Shown one piece after another: positions 27,473 to 35,510 of a stretch of 64,000 nt of DNA. Source of the stretch: CAVURS01 sp963795385. GTDB lineage: Bacteria > Actinomycetota > Actinomycetes > Actinomycetales > CAVURS01. The notes beneath the pieces are model-generated. The model was not told the origin of the DNA, did no database searches, and saw only the letters and a program-made list of their open reading frames with translations. The translations under genes were made by a program, and so were the position numbers. Numbering within the stretch: the first letter of the stretch is position 1; each line of letters starts with the position of its first letter. The stretch lies in assembly GCA_963795385.1 (NCBI GenBank), contig CAWCHK010000014.1:310001-374000 (forward strand), read 5' to 3'.

Positions 27473-27499
27473 TCAGGACCGCAGGCCTCCGGCCGATCT
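27473..27499 (+). promoter_or_regulatory. FliA/WhiG-type promoter for flbD-motA-motB-fliL
   Basis: TCAG (27473-27476), 15 nt, GCCGATCT (27492-27499). Seven bases later a GTG at 27507 is in frame with flbD, so a leaderless start would extend FlbD by 15 residues. The ribosome site AAGGA before 27552 supports the usual start instead. Confidence 0.6.
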
Positions 27500-27551
27500 G
27501 ATGAACGTGCCCACGGACGGGCGCCCGCAATCTCACCAAGGACGGTTAACC

Positions 27552-27852
27552 GTGATCATCCTCACCAAGCTGTCGGGCGAGCGCTTCGCGCTCAACCCCG
27601 ACCTCGTGCAGCGCGTCGAGGCCAGCCACGACACCGTTGTGACCTTGGTCGACGGCGCCAAGTACCTCGTCGCCGAGAGCCTCGACGTCGTCGCCGAGCG
27701 GATGCTCGAACTACCGCATCTCCGTCGTCAGCGGCGCGCAGGAGGGCACCCACCTGCACCTCGTGTCCGGCTCCGACGACGGCGACCACGACGGCGGCCC
27801 GGTCGAGGCGCCGGCGGCCGCACCCGTGCCGCTGCGCCGCGGAGGCCACTGA
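27552..27852 (+). pseudogene. flbD: FlbD-family protein, frame interrupted by one base
   Basis: 'VIILTKLSGERFALNPDLVQ' and 'VEASHDTVVTLVDGAKYLVA' are the FlbD/FlaR small-protein signature. The frame slips at about 27700-27705. Removing one base joins it to 'NYRISVVSGAQEGTHLHLVS' and a short Gly/Ala/Pro tail ending at 27852, giving 99 residues. Without the repair the reading frame runs on into motA. The stop overlaps the motA start (TGATG). The role of FlbD in Gram-positive flagella is not well defined. Confidence 0.8.
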
Positions 27853-28619
27853 TGGATCCCGCGGCGATCGTCGGCATCGTCCTGGCCTTCGGCGCGGTGT
27901 TCGGCTCGATGATCATGGAGGGCGGGAGCCCGGCGGCCCTGTTCCTGCCGGCACCGCTGCTGCTCGTCTTCCTCGGCACCATGGGCGCGGGCGTCGCCGG
28001 CGGCATGCTCAAGGACAGCATCAGCGTCATCGGCACGCTGAAGAAGGCCTTCCTCTCCAAGGCGACCGACAGCCGCGGCACCATCGACATCCTGGTCAGC
28101 CTGGCCGAGCGCGCGCGCCGCGAGGGCCTGCTCTCGCTCGAGGACGCCGTCAAGGGGATCGACGACGAGTTCCTGCGCAACGGTCTGCAGACCGCCATCG
28201 ACGGCGCCGACCCGGAGGAGCTCGGCGACATCCTGGACGGTCAGATCCAGGCCAAGCGCGCAGCCGACAAGCACGGCGCCAAGTTCTTCGCCGACATGGG
28301 CGGCTACGCCCCGACGATCGGCATCATCGGCACCGTCATCGGCCTGGTCCACGTCCTGGAGAACCTCAGCAAGCCGGACAAGCTCGGCCACCTCATCGCC
28401 GGCGCGTTCGTCGCGACCCTGTGGGGCGTCATGAGCGCCAACGTCATGTGGCTGCCCCTGGCCAGCCGGCTCAAGCGGGTCAGTGAGCTGGAGTGCCAGC
28501 AGATGGAGCTCGTCGTCGAGGGCATCCTCGCGATCCAGTCCGGCACCAACCCGCGCGTCGTGCAGCAGCGGCTGGACAGCCTGCTGCCGCCCGGGTCGGG
28601 ACAGAAGGAAGCGGCATGA
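27852..28619 (+). CDS. motA: Flagellar stator protein MotA
   Basis: 255 residues from an ATG at 27852. Four membrane helices: near residues 1-25, 30-50, and a pair at about 150-175 and 180-205 ('GGYAPTIGIIGTVIGLVHVL', 'AGAFVATLWGVMSANVMWLP'), with a cytoplasmic loop holding the charged residues that contact FliG ('VSLAERARREGLLSLEDAVK'). With MotB it forms the proton channel that drives rotation. Confidence 0.95.
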   Translation: MDPAAIVGIVLAFGAVFGSMIMEGGSPAALFLPAPLLLVFLGTMGAGVAGGMLKDSISVIGTLKKAFLSKATDSRGTIDILVSLAERARREGLLSLEDAVKGIDDEFLRNGLQTAIDGADPEELGDILDGQIQAKRAADKHGAKFFADMGGYAPTIGIIGTVIGLVHVLENLSKPDKLGHLIAGAFVATLWGVMSANVMWLPLASRLKRVSELECQQMELVVEGILAIQSGTNPRVVQQRLDSLLPPGSGQKEAA

Positions 28620-29542
28620 GCACCGGGCGGCGCAAGAAGCACGCCGTACACGAGGAGGAGCACGAGAACCACGAGCGCTGGCTGGTCTCGTACGCCGACA
28701 TGATGACCCTGCTGATGGTGCTGTTCATCGTGCTGTTCGCCATCAGCCAGGTCGACCAGCGCAAGTTCGCCGCCCTGAAGACCGGCCTGACCGCCGGCTT
28801 CGGCGCGACCGAGAACGTCCCGGTCACGGGTGGCACCGGCATCACCCAGAACGACGGTGTCGTGCCGGCGGCCTTCGGGCTCGACGTCGGCCTGGGCATC
28901 AAGCAGAACACCACGACGGCGGACGACAACCGGGCCTACCAGACCGGCAAGGGCGCGAACACGACCAGTGGCGGCGCCACCGCGGTCGCGCCCCCGGTCA
29001 AGCAGGCCCAGGCCGAGCTGCAGAAGTTCGGCGCCATCGAGCGCGCGATCAAGAAGTCGCTCGCCGGCACGGGGCTGCAGGACAAGGTGCGCTTCCGGGT
29101 CACCGACCGCGGCCTCACCGTCGCGATCGTCGCCGACGACGTGTTCTTCGAGAGCGCGAGCGCCGAGCTGCGGCCGAAGGGCCGTCAGGTCATGCAGTCG
29201 GTCGGGCCCGTGCTCGCCCCGCTGCACAACGACATCGCGGTCGAGGGCAACGCCAACAACCTGGCGATCAGCAGCGCGGTCTACCCGAGCAACTGGGAGC
29301 TGTCCGGAGCCCGGGCCAGCTCGGTCGTGCGCTACCTGATCGCCACGGACGGCATCGCGGCGCAGCGGCTCTCGGCCACCGGCTTCGGCTCCTCGCGACC
29401 GCTCTACCCGGCCTCGGACCCACGCAGCGTGAGCTACAACCGGCGGGTCGACCTGGTGGTCGTGTCGCAGCAGCCGGCCGCCGTCCGCGCCCTGCTCCCC
29501 GGCCTGGCCAAGAACCTGACCGACATCGGGCCCGGTGACTGA
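28616..29542 (+). CDS. motB: Flagellar stator protein MotB
   Basis: 308 residues, ATG overlapping the motA stop. Basic cytoplasmic start, then one membrane helix with the proton-carrying Asp in 'RWLVSYADMMTLLMVLFIVL'. A plug/linker region follows, then an OmpA-like peptidoglycan-binding domain ('VFFESASAELRPKGRQVMQS', 'SNWELSGARASSVVRYLIAT'). Anchors the stator to the wall. The Asp and MotB-type helix favour protons over sodium. Confidence 0.95.
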   Translation: MSTGRRKKHAVHEEEHENHERWLVSYADMMTLLMVLFIVLFAISQVDQRKFAALKTGLTAGFGATENVPVTGGTGITQNDGVVPAAFGLDVGLGIKQNTTTADDNRAYQTGKGANTTSGGATAVAPPVKQAQAELQKFGAIERAIKKSLAGTGLQDKVRFRVTDRGLTVAIVADDVFFESASAELRPKGRQVMQSVGPVLAPLHNDIAVEGNANNLAISSAVYPSNWELSGARASSVVRYLIATDGIAAQRLSATGFGSSRPLYPASDPRSVSYNRRVDLVVVSQQPAAVRALLPGLAKNLTDIGPGD

Positions 29543-29609
29543 CGTGGCCAGCGCCAGCCCGACCCGACAGACCGGCCCCGACGGAACCAACCAACGAGAG
29601 GAACGCATC

Positions 29610-30083
29610 ATGGCAACCACGCTGAGCCCCGTGCGCGCCGGTGCGAAGGACGCCCCGGGCAGCGCCGAGGTGGTGCCCGCCAAGGAGAAGAAGAGCAAGA
29701 AGAAGCTGGTGATCATCCTGGTCGTCGTGCTGCTCGTCGCCGGCGTCGGCTACAAGATGACGCTCGGCAAGAGCAAGGCCACGGGACCGGCCAAGCCGGT
29801 GAAGGGTGCCGTCCTGAAGCTGGACGACGTCAGCCTCAACCTGGCCGGCGGCCACTTCCTCAAGCTCGGGATCGCCTTGCAGGAGACCAAGAAGGCCGCG
29901 TCCGACTTCGACGGCAGCCAGGCCACCGACCTCGCGATCAGCCAGTTCAGCGGGCTGAGCATGGAGGACCTGGCCGTGCCGGCCAAGCGCGAGGCGGCCA
30001 AGAAGGCCTACCTCACCAAGCTCGAGAAGGCCTACCCCGAGGAGATCATGGACGTCTACTTCACGGACTTCGTGATGCAATGA
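29610..30083 (+). CDS. fliL: Flagellar basal-body protein FliL
   Basis: 157 residues from the ATG at 29610 behind GAGAGGAACG; an in-frame GTG at 29535 overlapping motB is less likely. Lys-rich start, a membrane helix ('LVIILVVVLLVAGVGYKM') and the FliL domain ('KLDDVSLNLAGGHFLKLGIA', ending 'EEIMDVYFTDFVMQ'). It associates with the stator and stabilises it. Confidence 0.92.
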   Translation: MATTLSPVRAGAKDAPGSAEVVPAKEKKSKKKLVIILVVVLLVAGVGYKMTLGKSKATGPAKPVKGAVLKLDDVSLNLAGGHFLKLGIALQETKKAASDFDGSQATDLAISQFSGLSMEDLAVPAKREAAKKAYLTKLEKAYPEEIMDVYFTDFVMQ

Positions 30084-30122
30084 CCGGGTTCGCCGGCGGG
30101 TGACTGAGCCGAACAGGTGACA

Positions 30123-30149
30123 TCAAGGCTGGGCTGTATCTGCCGATAG
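30123..30149 (+). promoter_or_regulatory. FliA/WhiG-type promoter for fliM-flhB
   Basis: TCAA (30123-30126), 15 nt, GCCGATAG (30142-30149). Seven bases later is GTG 30157, so the message is probably leaderless. Confidence 0.65.
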
Positions 30150-30156
30150 AGTGAAC

Positions 30157-31098
30157 GTGCAGCCGAACGCCAGCCCCGGGCCAGAGACATCTGGCAGATC
30201 CGCGACCTCGACGTCCCGTCGTCGGAGCGCTCCGGTGCCGTACGACTTCCGGCGCCCCACCAAGCTCTCCCGTGAGCATGCGCGAGCCCTCGAGGTCGCG
30301 TACGACACGTTCGCGCGCCAGTGGAGCACCTTGCTCAGCTCCTCGCTGCGCGTCCTGGTCAGCATCGATCCGGTCCGGGTCGAGCAGCGCACGTACGACG
30401 AGTACGTCAGCGGGCTCCCCTCGCCGACGACCATGGCGATGTTCTCCCCCGACCCCTTCCCGGGCGCGGGCATCCTGCAGTGGCCGCTCGAGCTGTCCAT
30501 GCTGTGCATCGACCACATGCTCGGTGGCGCCGGCGGCCCGCAGCCGGACCGGCCGCTCACCGAGATCGAGGCCGAGCTGGTCCGCGAGCTGTTCGACCGG
30601 GTGCTGTCCGAGCTGCGCTACGCGCTCACCGGCCTGGTCAGCCTGACGCCGAGACTCACTGCGCTGGAGAGCAACCCGCAGTTCGTCCAGGCCGCGGCCG
30701 CGTCCGACCTGCTCGCCGTCGCCGGCTTCACGGTGCGGATCGGTGGTGTCGAGGGGCACGCCAGCCTGGCCCTGCCGATGCCGGCGGTCACCCCGAAGCC
30801 CGCGGACGCCTCGAGCGACCACGTGGCCGAGTCCGCCGCCCGCGCCCAGACCCGCCGGGCGATCACCAACTCGGTGCAGGAGGCCGCGATCGAGGTGGCG
30901 GCGCGGCTCACGCCGACCCGGATGACCTCGGCCGCGATCATGGGCCTCGCCGTCGGCGACATCGTCCGCTTCCCCCATCCCGTCAACCGGCCGCTGAACC
31001 TCGTGGCCGGCGAATCAATCTGCGGCTCAGCCACTTTGGGCCAGCAGGGTGCTCGTGTCGCATGTCTCGTCGTCTCCTCGAGAAAGTCCCTCGCATGA
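30157..31098 (+). CDS. fliM: Flagellar switch protein FliM without the CheY-binding N-terminus
   Basis: 313 residues from GTG 30157 (a GTG at 30151 is also in frame but lies before the expected transcript start). 'PYDFRRPTKLSREHARALEV' begins the conserved FliM middle domain; 'FSPDPFPGAGILQWPLELSM' and 'DHMLGGAGG' follow. The C-terminal SpoA domain ends near 'HPVNRPLNLVAGESICGSAT'. Standard FliM proteins carry a DxLSQxEIDALL peptide at the start that binds CheY-P. Here residues 1-28 are a Ser/Arg/Pro-rich stretch with no such motif. Confidence 0.92.
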   Translation: MQPNASPGPETSGRSATSTSRRRSAPVPYDFRRPTKLSREHARALEVAYDTFARQWSTLLSSSLRVLVSIDPVRVEQRTYDEYVSGLPSPTTMAMFSPDPFPGAGILQWPLELSMLCIDHMLGGAGGPQPDRPLTEIEAELVRELFDRVLSELRYALTGLVSLTPRLTALESNPQFVQAAAASDLLAVAGFTVRIGGVEGHASLALPMPAVTPKPADASSDHVAESAARAQTRRAITNSVQEAAIEVAARLTPTRMTSAAIMGLAVGDIVRFPHPVNRPLNLVAGESICGSATLGQQGARVACLVVSSRKSLA

Positions 31099-31802
31099 AC
31101 GCTTCCGTCGATCTCGACACCCGCCTGCTCTCCGCCGCCGAGGCGGCCGCAGCCGCTCTCTGGTCGCCCGCGCCACTCGAGCCGGCCGAGCCGGTCTCCG
31201 CGGCCGGCGCCACACCCCTGCTGCCGGCCGGAGCCTCCGCGTTCGTCAGCACCTTCAGCGGCACCAGCCACGGCACCGCCCTGCTCGTCGTCGACGCCGA
31301 GATGGCGGCGACGCTGAGCAACAGCGGCATCGGCGCCCTCTCGCTCGCCGACGCCGCCCGCGGAGTCCTGGAGGCCGCGGTCGCCACGCTCGGCTCGGTC
31401 GCCCTCGCGGCCGTCACCGAGGTCGACGTCGCGCAGGCGCTCGCCTCCCACCCCGACCTCGTGGTCTTCCCCATGACGGCCGACGGTGCGGTGCACGCCG
31501 CGCTCGCCCTGGCGGTCAAGGAGCGGGCCGAGTCGCGCGCCAACCCGCGCGCGGCGTACGACCTGCTGCTCGACGTCGAGATGGACGTGACGGCCGAGCT
31601 GGGCCGGACCCGGATGACCGTGCGCGGCCTGCTCGACCTCGAGCCCGGCTCGATCGTCGAGCTGGACCGGATGGCGGGCAGCCCCGTCGACCTGCTGGTC
31701 AACGGCCGGCTGATCGCCCGCGGCGAGGTCGTCGTCATCGACGAGGAGTTCGCCCTGCGGGTCACCGAGATCGTGGCGACCGCGGTGGAGGCCGAACGCT
31801 GA
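31095..31802 (+). CDS. fliN: Flagellar switch protein FliN with a CheC-like N-terminal domain (FliY type)
   Basis: 235 residues, ATG overlapping the fliM stop. The first 150 residues resemble a CheC/FliY domain ('FVSTFSGTSHGTALLVVDAE', 'DAARGVLEAAVATLGSVALA'). The C-terminal SpoA domain is typical of FliN ('DVEMDVTAELGRTRMTVRGL', 'LDLEPGSIVELDRMAGSPVD'). The E-x-x-N phosphatase motif of CheC is not intact: the Asn position reads as a hydrophobic residue. So a CheY-P phosphatase role looks unlikely. Confidence 0.88.
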   Translation: MNASVDLDTRLLSAAEAAAAALWSPAPLEPAEPVSAAGATPLLPAGASAFVSTFSGTSHGTALLVVDAEMAATLSNSGIGALSLADAARGVLEAAVATLGSVALAAVTEVDVAQALASHPDLVVFPMTADGAVHAALALAVKERAESRANPRAAYDLLLDVEMDVTAELGRTRMTVRGLLDLEPGSIVELDRMAGSPVDLLVNGRLIARGEVVVIDEEFALRVTEIVATAVEAER

Positions 31803-32263
31803 TGGTCTCGATGAGCGTGGCCATCCGGATGGCCGTCTCGCTCGCGGTCGTCCTGTGCCTGCTCTTCGTGATGGCCCGGTTCGCGCGGCGAGGCCGGCCG
31901 CGCACCGGTGGTCCGGAGATGGATGTCATCGGCCGTTGCACCGTCGGTGCGAAGGCCGCCGTGACGGTCGTCCGCCTGGGTGACCGGGCGCTCGTCATCG
32001 GCGTCACCGAGCAGTCGGTGACGCTGCTGTCGGAGTCGCCCCTGGCCGAGCTCGTTGCGGCCGAGGCGATCCTGGATGACTCAGGCCGGCCCGACCTGGC
32101 CGATGCCGCCGTCCTCGACCAGGGCCCCGTACGCCGCGTGCCCCTCGACCCGACCGGCGCCCGCCGCGCGACCAGGCCCAGCCGGCTGTCCGGGTCGGCG
32201 CTCGCCCCCGACACCTGGCGTCGCACGCTCGAGTCGGTCCGTGACCTGACGGTCCGGCGGTGA
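31802..32263 (+). CDS. fliO: Flagellar biosynthetic protein FliO
   Basis: 153 residues, ATG overlapping the fliN stop by one base. One membrane helix at residues 4-23 (MSVAIRMAVSLAVVLCLLFV), then a cytoplasmic FliO domain ('GGPEMDVIGRCTVGAKAAVT', 'DRALVIGVTEQSVTLLSE') and a basic tail. FliO helps to assemble the FliP ring. Confidence 0.88.
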   Translation: MVSMSVAIRMAVSLAVVLCLLFVMARFARRGRPRTGGPEMDVIGRCTVGAKAAVTVVRLGDRALVIGVTEQSVTLLSESPLAELVAAEAILDDSGRPDLADAAVLDQGPVRRVPLDPTGARRATRPSRLSGSALAPDTWRRTLESVRDLTVRR

Positions 32264-33132
32264 TCCGGCGCGTGGCCGCCGGCGTCCTGCTGGCGGCCGT
32301 CACCCTGCTCGTCACCGCCGAGTCCTCGTCCGCCGCGGCCGTCTCCGCGCCTGTCCCGGCCTCGAGCCACACCTCCGTCGAGGCCGGCGCCGCCACCCGC
32401 CTCGCGCTGGCGCCGACCAGCCCCGCCGCCCCCAAGGGGCCGAAGGCCAAGAAGGCCGCCGACCCCTCCGGCACGGTGACCGTGACGGTGCCCGGCACGA
32501 ACGGCAAGCCGAGCTCGTCGATCGTCGTGATTCTCGCGATCACTGCGCTGTCGGTCGCTCCGGCCCTGCTGCTGATGATGACCAGCTTCACCAAGATCTT
32601 CGTGGTGCTGGGCCTGACCCGCAACGCCCTCGGCCTCGGCTCGACGCCGCCGACCCAGGTGCTGGCCGGGCTGGCGCTCTTCCTGAGCATCTTCGTGATG
32701 GGCCCGGTTCTCTCGCAAGTGAACGCGCAGGGCGTGCAGCCCTACCTCAGCGGCCACAAGACGCAGTCGCAGGCGTTCAACGACGGCGTGAAGCCGCTGC
32801 GGGAGTTCATGCTCAAGCAGACCCGGGCCGAGGAGCTGGCCCTGATGACCAAGGACGCGGGCCAGACCAAGCCCGCCAACCGCGACAGCGTCCAGCTGAC
32901 GACGCTCATCCCCGCCTTCGTTCTCTCGGAGCTGCGCTCGGCGTTCGTGATGGGCTTCCTGATCTTCATCCCCTTCCTCATCATCGACCTGGTCGTGTCG
33001 TCGTCCCTGATGTCGATGGGCATGATGATGCTGCCGCCGGTCAGCGTCTCCCTGCCGTTCAAGCTCCTCCTCTTCGTCCTCGTCGACGGCTGGGGCCTGG
33101 TCGTCCACGCCCTCGTCACGAGCTACCGGTAG
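32260..33132 (+). CDS. fliP: Flagellar export gate protein FliP
   Basis: 290 residues from a GTG overlapping fliO. A cleavable-looking N-terminal signal (about residues 1-28) and a 50-residue Ala/Pro/Ser lead come before the FliP core: 'ALLLMMTSFTKIFVVLGLTR', 'LTTLIPAFVLSELRSAFVMG', 'FLIIDLVVSSSLMSMGMMML'. The core has four membrane helices. Forms the export pore with FliQ and FliR. Confidence 0.95.
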   Translation: MIRRVAAGVLLAAVTLLVTAESSSAAAVSAPVPASSHTSVEAGAATRLALAPTSPAAPKGPKAKKAADPSGTVTVTVPGTNGKPSSSIVVILAITALSVAPALLLMMTSFTKIFVVLGLTRNALGLGSTPPTQVLAGLALFLSIFVMGPVLSQVNAQGVQPYLSGHKTQSQAFNDGVKPLREFMLKQTRAEELALMTKDAGQTKPANRDSVQLTTLIPAFVLSELRSAFVMGFLIFIPFLIIDLVVSSSLMSMGMMMLPPVSVSLPFKLLLFVLVDGWGLVVHALVTSYR

Positions 33133-33138
33133 GCCGCC

Positions 33139-33414
33139 GTGTCCGACTCCACCGTCATCCACCTCGCCGTCTCGGCGATGGTGCTGGGCCTCAAGCTCTG
33201 CGCGCCGATCCTGCTCACCGCGCTCTTCGTCGGCTTCGGGATCTCCCTCTTCCAGTCGGTCACGCAGATCCAAGAGGTCACGCTCAGCTTCGTCCCCAAG
33301 GCCGTAGGCGTGGGTATCGCGATCCTGTTGTGCGGCAACTGGATGATGCACGAGCTGGTGAGCTTCACCGTGCAGCTCTACACGCAGATGCCGACCATCC
33401 TGCAGACCGGCTGA
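33139..33414 (+). CDS. fliQ: Flagellar export gate protein FliQ
   Basis: 91 residues from a GTG at 33139, 6 bp after fliP. Two membrane helices with 'AMVLGLKLCAPILLTALFVG', 'GISLFQSVTQIQEVTLSFVP' and 'LCGNWMMHELVSFTVQLYTQ' are the FliQ signature. Confidence 0.95.
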   Translation: MSDSTVIHLAVSAMVLGLKLCAPILLTALFVGFGISLFQSVTQIQEVTLSFVPKAVGVGIAILLCGNWMMHELVSFTVQLYTQMPTILQTG

Positions 33415-33417
33415 GCC

Positions 33418-34182
33418 GTGAGCGTCGACGTCCCCACCCAGGTCCTGCTGGTGCTCCTGCTGGGCTCGGCCCGGGCCGCAGCCTGGCTGGTCATCGCGCC
33501 GCCGTTCTCCTCCAAGGTCGTCCCGGGCCCGGTCAAGGCCCTGCTGTCGGTCGCCCTCGCCATGCCTCTGCTCGGCCGGACCGACCTGACCCTGCCCGGC
33601 ACGGACACGGCGTCCCTCATCACCGCCCTGCTGTGGCAGGTCCTCACGGGCGCCGCCCTCGGCTTCCTCTGCTACCTGGTCTTCGCCGCCGTCCAGATGG
33701 CCGGGGACATCATCGACGTCTCAGGCGGCTTCTCGCTCGGCTTCTTCTACGACCCGCTGATGCAGAGCGGCAACGCCGTCATGGGCCGCCTCTACCAGAT
33801 GACCGCCCTGACCCTGCTTCTGGCGTCGGGCGGCTATCTCGTGGTGCTGCAAGGGTTCCTGGCGTCGTACAAGCTCGTGCCGCTCAACGGTGGCATCTCG
33901 ATCGGGTCGTACGACGAGGTCCTCACCGGTGCCGCCTCCGGCCTGCTGCTGGCGACGGCCCAGATCGCCGGGCCGATCCTCGCCGTCCTGCTCCTCGCCG
34001 ACATCGGCCTGGGCCTGCTGACCCGCGCCGCCCCGGCGCTGAACGCGTTCTCACTCGGCTTCCCGCTCAAGATCCTGATCACCCTGATGGTCGTCGGTGC
34101 CGCCCTCGTCACCATGCCGGGCGTCGTCCACGGCTTGGTCGACCAGATGCTGTCCGCGCTCGGCCATGCCATGAGGCACTGA
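33418..34182 (+). CDS. fliR: Flagellar export gate protein FliR
   Basis: 254 residues from a GTG at 33418. Six or so membrane helices. 'RAAAWLVIAPPFSSKVVPGP' near the start, 'AGDIIDVSGGFSLGFFYDPL' in the middle and 'LTRAAPALNAFSLGFPLKIL' near the end are FliR motifs. Joins FliP and FliQ in the gate. Confidence 0.95.
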   Translation: MSVDVPTQVLLVLLLGSARAAAWLVIAPPFSSKVVPGPVKALLSVALAMPLLGRTDLTLPGTDTASLITALLWQVLTGAALGFLCYLVFAAVQMAGDIIDVSGGFSLGFFYDPLMQSGNAVMGRLYQMTALTLLLASGGYLVVLQGFLASYKLVPLNGGISIGSYDEVLTGAASGLLLATAQIAGPILAVLLLADIGLGLLTRAAPALNAFSLGFPLKILITLMVVGAALVTMPGVVHGLVDQMLSALGHAMRH

Positions 34183-34184
34183 CC

Positions 34185-35270
34185 GTGGCCGGCGACGACA
34201 AGACCGAGAAGGCCACACCGAGGCGTCGCAAGGAGGCCCGCCGTGAGGGCCGTAGCTCGCGTTCCCCCGACATCGGCGCATGGCTCTCGCTGCTGGTGAT
34301 CGCGATCCTGCTCCCGCACTCGATGGGCAGTGCTACCAACCTCTTCCGCAAGCTGATGTCGGAGGCGACGGCCGGCTTCCAGGAGCCGACCGCGGCCACG
34401 GCCCGGCGGGTGCTCGCGGACGGCCTCAAGGGCATGGTCGGCGTCGTCGCCCCGCTCGCGATCGCCGGGGCCCTGGTGGCCCTCGTCGCCGCGGCGGCCC
34501 AGGGCGGAATCCACTTCGCGCCCAAGAAGTTCAGGCCCGACTTCAAGCACCTGAACCCGCTGCAGGGCCTCAAGCGGATGGTCGGGATGCAGGCCCTCTG
34601 GGAGGCGGCCAAGTCGCTGATGAAGACGGCCGTCTGCGGGCTGGTCCTCTGGCTCGCCGTACGCCACATGCTGCCCCACCTCGCGCTGTCCGGCGGCCTC
34701 TCGCTGAGCGCCATCAGCGGCTCGACCGCCTCGGCCATCACGACGATGTTCCGGCTGGCGGCCGTGGCCGGCGTGGCCATCGGCCTGGCCGACTACGTCG
34801 TGGCCCGGCGGCGGACCGAGAAGTCGATCCGGATGACCAAGCACGAGGTCAAGCAGGAGGCCAAGCAGAGCGAGGGCGACCCGCACATGCGCTCGGCCAT
34901 CCGGTCGCGCCAGATCCGGATGTCGCGCAACCGGATGATGGCCGACATCGCCTCGGCCGACGTCGTCGTGGTCAACCCCACGCACGTGGCGGTGGCGCTC
35001 AAGTACGAGCCGGACAAGGGCGCGCCGCGGGTCGTCGCCAAGGGCGCCGGAGCCATCGCCGCCAAGATCCGCGAGCGGGCCACGGAGCACCGGGTGCCCA
35101 TGGTCGAGGACGTACCCCTTGCCCGCGCGCTGCACCGCTCCTGCGAGATCGGCCAGGAGGTGCCGGCCGAGCTGTTCCAGGCCGTGGCCCGCGTCCTGGC
35201 CCTGGTCATGTCGCTGAAGCGCCGGGGCTCGGCCGCCGGGCTGCACCGCCCGAGCTCCCTCGCCGGCTGA
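34185..35270 (+). CDS. flhB: Flagellar export switch protein FlhB
   Basis: 361 residues from a GTG at 34185. The start 'DDKTEKATPRRRKEARREG' is diagnostic. Four membrane helices follow, then the cytoplasmic domain with the autocleavage site NPTH at residues 264-267 ('VVVNPTHVAVALKYEPDKGA'). Cleavage between Asn and Pro lets FliK switch substrate from hook to filament. All catalytic residues are present. Confidence 0.96.
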   Translation: MAGDDKTEKATPRRRKEARREGRSSRSPDIGAWLSLLVIAILLPHSMGSATNLFRKLMSEATAGFQEPTAATARRVLADGLKGMVGVVAPLAIAGALVALVAAAAQGGIHFAPKKFRPDFKHLNPLQGLKRMVGMQALWEAAKSLMKTAVCGLVLWLAVRHMLPHLALSGGLSLSAISGSTASAITTMFRLAAVAGVAIGLADYVVARRRTEKSIRMTKHEVKQEAKQSEGDPHMRSAIRSRQIRMSRNRMMADIASADVVVVNPTHVAVALKYEPDKGAPRVVAKGAGAIAAKIRERATEHRVPMVEDVPLARALHRSCEIGQEVPAELFQAVARVLALVMSLKRRGSAAGLHRPSSLAG

Positions 35271-35510
35271 CCCTCCACCCCACCTGTCAGCCCCTCCGGG
35301 CACCCCACCACCCGGGCGCCCTGACAGCTCCCGAACCCTGGCGTACGGCGGGCACGGAGCGTGTCCCCCGGCCGGTTCAAGTGACGCTGCGTACCTGCCG
35401 ATGGGAACGAAGCCGCAGGGGAAGCGTGCCACGTGGATGAGGCACGCCTCCAGCCATGACGGCGACCATGCGGCCACGGACCGGCCACGTCCTTCGAGGG
35501 AGCCCGGCCG
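35271..35510 (+). promoter_or_regulatory. Promoter region before flhA
   Basis: 240 bp without a gene. A flagellar-type promoter, TCAA (35377-35380), 16 nt, GCCGATGG (35397-35404), lies about 105 nt before flhA. It is the same TCAAG/GCCGATGG combination as the TasA-like gene promoter at 43351-43378. AGGGAG precedes the GTG at 35511. Confidence 0.55.
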
